Below, piece by piece: positions 59,752 to 64,000 of a stretch of 64,000 nt of DNA (the stretch's first letter is position 1; every line of letters starts with the position of its first letter). The notes under the pieces are model-generated. The model ran no database searches. It had not been told where the DNA came from and was given only the letters and a program-made list of their open reading frames with translations. The stretch comes from Duganella levis (lineage in GTDB: Bacteria > Pseudomonadota > Gammaproteobacteria > Burkholderiales > Burkholderiaceae_D). Position numbers and translations under genes: made by a program. The stretch is from the NCBI RefSeq assembly GCF_009857605.1, contig NZ_WWCT01000002.1, positions 372,001 to 436,000 on the forward strand. The letters are read 5' to 3'.

Positions 59752-61751
59752 AGTGCTTCCATCTGCTCGTTCAACTCCAGCCACTGGGCTTCCAGCTCGC
59801 CCAGGTCTTTGTTGAAGAAGGTCTGGTCGGCCAGCAGTTGTTTCAGCTTGGCCTTGTTGGCGGCGTCGTAGATCGACTCTTCGCCCAACTTGGCTTCCAC
59901 TTCCGCCTTCTGCGCGGTGCGCTTGGCGATCTGCTCGTCCAGGCGCTTGATCTTCTGCTCCAGCGGCTTGCGCAGCGCGGACAGGCGCTGGCGCTCTTCC
60001 GCCTCCTTGCGCTTCTGTTCCTTGGTGTTGACCACCGGCGCATCAACCGCAGCCTTTTCCGGCGCGACCGGCGACTGCACCGGGAACGCGGTTTTGTTTT
60101 CCTTGCCCGCCGCCGGCAGCACGTCGGTGCCTTTACCCAGCTTGGTCTGGAACAGCCAATCCTTGTAGTCATCCAGGTCGCCGTCGAACGGTTGCAGCTT
60201 GCCGTCGGCGACAATGATGAACTGGTCGGTGGTGGCGCGCAGCAGGTGGCGATCGTGGGATACCACTACCAGCGTGCCTTCGAACTGCGCCAGCGCTTCG
60301 GTCAACGCTTCGCGGGTTTCCAGATCCAGGTGATTGGTCGGTTCATCGAGCAGCAGCAGGTTAGGGCGCTGCCAGACGATCAGCGCCAGTGCCAGGCGCG
60401 CTTTCTCGCCGCCGGAGAACGGCGCGATCGAGCTGGTGACCATGGTGCCCGGGAAGTTAAAGCCGCCCAGGAAGTTGCGCAGTTCCTGCTCGCGCACCGT
60501 CGGCGCGATCTTCGCCAGGTGCCACAGCGGCGATTCGTCGTGACGCAGCATCTCTACCTGGTGCTGGGCGAAGTAACCAATGTTCAGGCCCTTGCCAGTG
60601 GTCGATTCGCCGGTCAGCGGCGTGATGTCGCCGGCGATGGTCTTGATCAGCGTCGATTTACCGGCGCCGTTCACACCCAGCAGGCCGATACGCTGGCCGA
60701 TCTGTAGCGAGAAGTTGATGTTGTTGACGATGGTCTTGTGCGTGATCTCGCCGGTCGCCTGGTCTTCGATCTTGTAGCCTGCATCGACGTCTTCCATCAC
60801 CAGCAGCGGGTTCGGTGCGCTCAGCGGCTCGCGGAATTCAAACGAGAATTCGGCGGCAGCCCGCAACGGCGCCAGTTCTTCCATCTTGGCCAGCGCCTTC
60901 ATGCGGCTCTGCGCTTGACGGGCCTTGGAGGCTTGTGCCTTGAAGCGGTTGACGAACGATTCCAGGTGGGCGCGTTTGCGCTGCTGCTTTTCCAGCGCGC
61001 CGGCGGCCAGGATCATCTGCGCTGCGCGCTGACGTTCGAAGGCCGAGTAGTTGCCCGAGTAGCGTTTCAGCTTGCGCTCATCGATGTGCACCACCACGTT
61101 GACGATTTCGTCGAGGAAGTCGCGATCGTGGGAGATGATCAGCAGCGTGCCAGGGTAGCGTTTCAGCCAGTCTTCCAGCCAGATGATCGCGTCCAGATCC
61201 AGGTGATTGGTTGGTTCATCGAGCAGCAGCAGGTCGGAAGGGCACATCAGCGCCTGCGCCAGATTCAAACGCATGCGCCAGCCGCCGGAGAAGCTGGCCA
61301 CCGGTTGCTGCATCTGGTCCAGCGAGAAGCCAAGGCCCAGCAGCAGCTGTTCGCCGCGCGACTGCACGGTGTAGGCGTCGGCATCGGCCAGCGCGCTGTA
61401 GATTTCACCGATGGCGATGCCGTTTTCGGTGGTTTCCGGTTCCGACTCCAGGCGCGCCAGTTCGGCTTCCAGCTTGCGCAGTGTGACGTCGCCGTCGATG
61501 GCGTAGTCCAGCGCCGCGCGTTCCAGCGGCGGCGTTTCCTGCGCCACGTAGGCGACACGCCATTTGGCCGGGAAATCGATATCGCCCTGGTCCGGGTGCA
61601 GCTCGCCGCGCATCATCGCGAACAGGCTGGATTTGCCGGCGCCATTGGCGCCGATCAGGCCAATCTTATCGCCAGGATTGAGGGTAACGTCGACTTGTTC
61701 CAGCAGCGGCTTTATGCCGCGCATCAGGCTTACTTGGTTAAAACGGATCAT
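59745..61751 (-). CDS. ABC-F family ATPase, YheS type
   Basis: 668 residues, two ABC domains joined by a basic linker, with no membrane part. The start MIRFNQVSLMRGIKPLL and the first Walker A GANGAGKSS are followed by SFSGGWRMRLNLAQAL and LLLDEPTNHLDLDAIIWLE. The second domain has GVNGAGKSTL and LLLLDEPTNHLDLETREAL. The C-terminal part (about 560-668) is a coiled-coil arm. ABC-F proteins act at the ribosome E site and relieve stalls; N-terminus and length match YheS rather than Uup or EttA. It lies 12 bases downstream of prmB. Confidence 0.93.
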   Translation of the reverse strand: MIRFNQVSLMRGIKPLLEQVDVTLNPGDKIGLIGANGAGKSSLFAMMRGELHPDQGDIDFPAKWRVAYVAQETPPLERAALDYAIDGDVTLRKLEAELARLESEPETTENGIAIGEIYSALADADAYTVQSRGEQLLLGLGFSLDQMQQPVASFSGGWRMRLNLAQALMCPSDLLLLDEPTNHLDLDAIIWLEDWLKRYPGTLLIISHDRDFLDEIVNVVVHIDERKLKRYSGNYSAFERQRAAQMILAAGALEKQQRKRAHLESFVNRFKAQASKARQAQSRMKALAKMEELAPLRAAAEFSFEFREPLSAPNPLLVMEDVDAGYKIEDQATGEITHKTIVNNINFSLQIGQRIGLLGVNGAGKSTLIKTIAGDITPLTGESTTGKGLNIGYFAQHQVEMLRHDESPLWHLAKIAPTVREQELRNFLGGFNFPGTMVTSSIAPFSGGEKARLALALIVWQRPNLLLLDEPTNHLDLETREALTEALAQFEGTLVVVSHDRHLLRATTDQFIIVADGKLQPFDGDLDDYKDWLFQTKLGKGTDVLPAAGKENKTAFPVQSPVAPEKAAVDAPVVNTKEQKRKEAEERQRLSALRKPLEQKIKRLDEQIAKRTAQKAEVEAKLGEESIYDAANKAKLKQLLADQTFFNKDLGELEAQWLELNEQMEALG

Positions 61752-61763
61752 TGCGTATTCTTC

Positions 61764-62651
61764 TTAGAGTTTCAACTGGTCGGCGGTCAGCAGGAAGACC
61801 ATGTCGTCGCCATTGCTGGTGGTGAGCCACGTCAGGCCAAGTTCACCGAATGCGGCTTCGGCGAATTCTTTTTCATTGCCGATTTCGACGATCAGCAGGC
61901 CGTCGTCGGTCAGGCGTTCGGCGGCGCCGGCCACGATGCGGCGCACCAGGTCCATGCCATCCTTGCCGCCATCCAGCGCCAGTTCAGGCTCGGCGCGGTA
62001 TTCCATCGGCAGCTTGCTCATCGACGCCGAGTTCACGTACGGCGGATTGGTGATGATCAGGTCATACTTCTTGTTCGGCACATTGGCGTACAGGTCGGAC
62101 TGGATCAGCGTCAAACGGTCTTCCAGCTCGTAGGTGGCGACGTTGCGCTTGGCGACTTCCAGCGCGTCGGCCGAGATATCGACCGCATCGACGGCGGCAT
62201 CCGGGAAGGCGTCGGCCATCATGATGGCCAGGCAGCCGGACCCGGTGCACAGTTCCAGGATGTTGGACACATTCTCAGGCTCGTTGACCCACGGCGCGAA
62301 GTATTCCGGAATCAGCTCGGCGATGAAGGAGCGCGGCACGATGGTGCGCTCGTCGACGTAGAACTTGTAGCTGCCGAGGAAGGCTTCGTTGGTGATGTAG
62401 GCAGCCGGCACGCGGTCGTTGGTGCGGCGGTCGATCACGGCCAGCACCGCAGCCACTTCTTCCGGCAGCAGCTTGGCGTCCAGGAAGGGATCGAGCAGGT
62501 CCAGCGGCAGCTTGAGCGTGTGCAGGATCAGATAGGCTGCTTCGTCATATGCTTCGGTGCTGCCATGGCCGAAGAACAGCTTGGCGGTGTTGAAGCGGGT
62601 GACGGTGTAGCGCAGCAGGTCGCGCGGCGTGGTGAAAAGAGTCGTGTTCAT
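61764..62651 (-). CDS. prmB: Ribosomal protein L3 N5-glutamine methyltransferase
   Basis: 295 residues. The N-terminal helical domain is followed by an SAM-binding core (ILELCTGSGCLAIMMA, VDAVDISADALEVA) and the NPPYV motif that holds the glutamine amide. AYITNEAFLGSYKFYVDERTIVPRSFIAEL is the PrmB/HemK family signature region; RSFIAEL separates PrmB from PrmC. It methylates the L3 Gln. The start at 62651 gives the usual length. It lies between dapE and the ABC-F gene, a conserved order in this group. Confidence 0.95.
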   Translation of the reverse strand: MNTTLFTTPRDLLRYTVTRFNTAKLFFGHGSTEAYDEAAYLILHTLKLPLDLLDPFLDAKLLPEEVAAVLAVIDRRTNDRVPAAYITNEAFLGSYKFYVDERTIVPRSFIAELIPEYFAPWVNEPENVSNILELCTGSGCLAIMMADAFPDAAVDAVDISADALEVAKRNVATYELEDRLTLIQSDLYANVPNKKYDLIITNPPYVNSASMSKLPMEYRAEPELALDGGKDGMDLVRRIVAGAAERLTDDGLLIVEIGNEKEFAEAAFGELGLTWLTTSNGDDMVFLLTADQLKL

Positions 62652-62697
62652 GGCTATCTCGGTAAAACGGTCATCGGAGCCCACGCCGCGCTGCTGT

Positions 62698-64000
<1,303 letters not shown>

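Overview
The window looks like chromosomal DNA from a GC-rich betaproteobacterium, most likely Oxalobacteraceae (Duganella/Massilia/Janthinobacterium group). This is judged from the G/C-rich third codon positions, the mix of protein families (protealysin with emfourin, S46 and M61 peptidases, YheS-type ABC-F, PrmB/DapE/ArsC-like block, EnvZ/OmpR) and the tight ATGA-type gene overlaps. The genus is an inference. I see no rRNA, tRNA, CRISPR array, transposase or phage gene. No gene-free stretch exceeds 300 bases.

Layout. 1-9.6 kb: an M61 aminopeptidase cut by the left edge, an NmrA/SDR pair with a divergent LysR regulator, a DHA1 exporter with a divergent TetR regulator and paired operators, an FHA membrane protein coupled to an S1C protease, and ribA. 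9.6-15.7 kb: a pirin with its own terminator and a divergent LysR regulator, an HDOD/PAS-PAS-GGDEF-EAL signalling pair, a SYLF lipoprotein and a cysteine-free glutaredoxin-fold protein. 15.7-17.3 kb: a protealysin-like M4 protease with its emfourin inhibitor, and a DUF3820 protein. 17.4-25.7 kb: a secreted VOC protein, an AlgE-type porin, a Rieske oxygenase, an MFS exporter, a sodium/solute symporter and SppA. 25.7-37.2 kb: a two-component system divergent from a four-gene RND efflux operon (membrane fusion protein, two pumps, outer-membrane factor).

37.2-41.5 kb: a CheB-CheR-coiled-coil-PAS protein translationally coupled to a PAS histidine kinase, with no response regulator beside them. 41.5-47.9 kb: an S46 dipeptidyl-peptidase followed by pnuC, a NadR-like kinase and a beta-barrel protein, all in overlapping frames. 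These converge on a TonB-dependent receptor that carries a clear TPP riboswitch, so the locus is best read as a thiamine-scavenging region rather than a siderophore one. 47.9-51.8 kb: a lone Imm26-like protein, a lipoprotein co-translated with EnvZ/OmpR, and a small secreted protein. 51.8-56 kb: an AT-rich intergenic region and two tandem DUF342/FapA paralogues. 56-64 kb: an M23 peptidase, LysR, TauE/SafE, ArfB, a solo CheW, an ABC-F ATPase, PrmB, DapE and an ArsC/YffB-like protein cut by the right edge.

The most interesting leads are the TPP-riboswitch TonB receptor with its neighbouring PnuC/kinase genes, the FHA-membrane/S1C-protease pair, the tandem FapA paralogues without flagellar neighbours, the split CheB-CheR/kinase module, and the cysteine-free glutaredoxin.
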